Source: Cichorium intybus (lineage: Eukaryota; Streptophyta; Magnoliopsida; Asterales; Asteraceae). From it: a DNA stretch of 64,000 nt. Where the stretch lies: contig CM042013.1 in assembly GCA_023525715.1 (NCBI GenBank), positions 82,209,994-82,273,993 on the forward strand, read 5' to 3'. The position numbers and the translations under genes were made by a program. The notes below the pieces were generated by a model. The model saw only the letters and a list, made by a program, of their open reading frames with translations, was not told the DNA's origin and ran no database searches. Shown here piece by piece: positions 60,439-64,000 of this stretch (position 1 is its first letter; each line of letters begins with the position of its first letter).

Positions 60439-64000
<3,562 letters not shown>

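Overview
The window is nuclear DNA of a flowering plant, most likely a eudicot and probably from the daisy family (Asteraceae). The evidence is an intronless flavonoid-type BAHD acyltransferase gene, plant LTR retrotransposons with tRNA-iMet and tRNA-Asp primer sites, an Athila env-like gene, SIRE-like and Tekay-like elements, and AT-rich, low-GC spacer DNA. The family-level placement is an inference from repeat style, not a proof. There is no bacterial, organellar or CRISPR signal.

Layout. 1-4.3 kb: AT-rich intergenic DNA with a 236-bp direct duplication and an (AT)n tract. 4.28-4.65 kb: an armadillo-repeat (U-box type) coding fragment on the minus strand. 5.47-6.86 kb: the only convincing host gene, a 463-codon BAHD acyltransferase on the minus strand, whose HXXXD catalytic histidine reads Gln. 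7.12-8.07 kb: a foldback, Mutator-like element just upstream of it.

From 9.6 kb to the end the window is a nest of retrotransposons. A minus-strand copia element (C1) has pieces at 9.6-9.9, 21.8-25.5 and 37.7-37.9 kb. An Athila element (10,242-21,840) sits in its 3' LTR. A 12.2-kb SIRE-like element (25,519-37,738, 5-bp target duplication GTTTC) sits in its 5' LTR. Head-to-head with C1 is a plus-strand copia (C2, 37,924-48.7 kb), whose LTR end, primer site and leader occur three times in tandem. The third copy carries a gag-only, non-autonomous copia (41,123-47,306). Then come an unassigned block with a minus-strand LTR (48.7-51.2 kb), a decayed minus-strand copia pol (51.2-52.9 kb), a hAT MITE with a perfect 8-bp target duplication, a solitary LTR plus primer site with unknown ORFs, the 3' half of a Tekay chromovirus with its 2.7-kb LTR (54.96-59.2 kb), a second LTR fragment, a cluster of (AT)n tracts enclosing two MITEs, and a minus-strand LTR running off the end.

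All retroelement genes are broken. Many of the stops are of the kind expected from C-to-T decay of methylated DNA.

The most unusual signal is a cis-structure. Pairs of the odd palindrome GCGNCGC, about 22 bp apart start to start, recur in groups of two pairs in the noncoding parts of the Athila element, including directly upstream of the LTR TATA box and upstream of the env-like gene. They recur again, with 22-, 27- or 32-bp spacing, in the unrelated Tekay-type LTRs. No ordinary feature explains this array.
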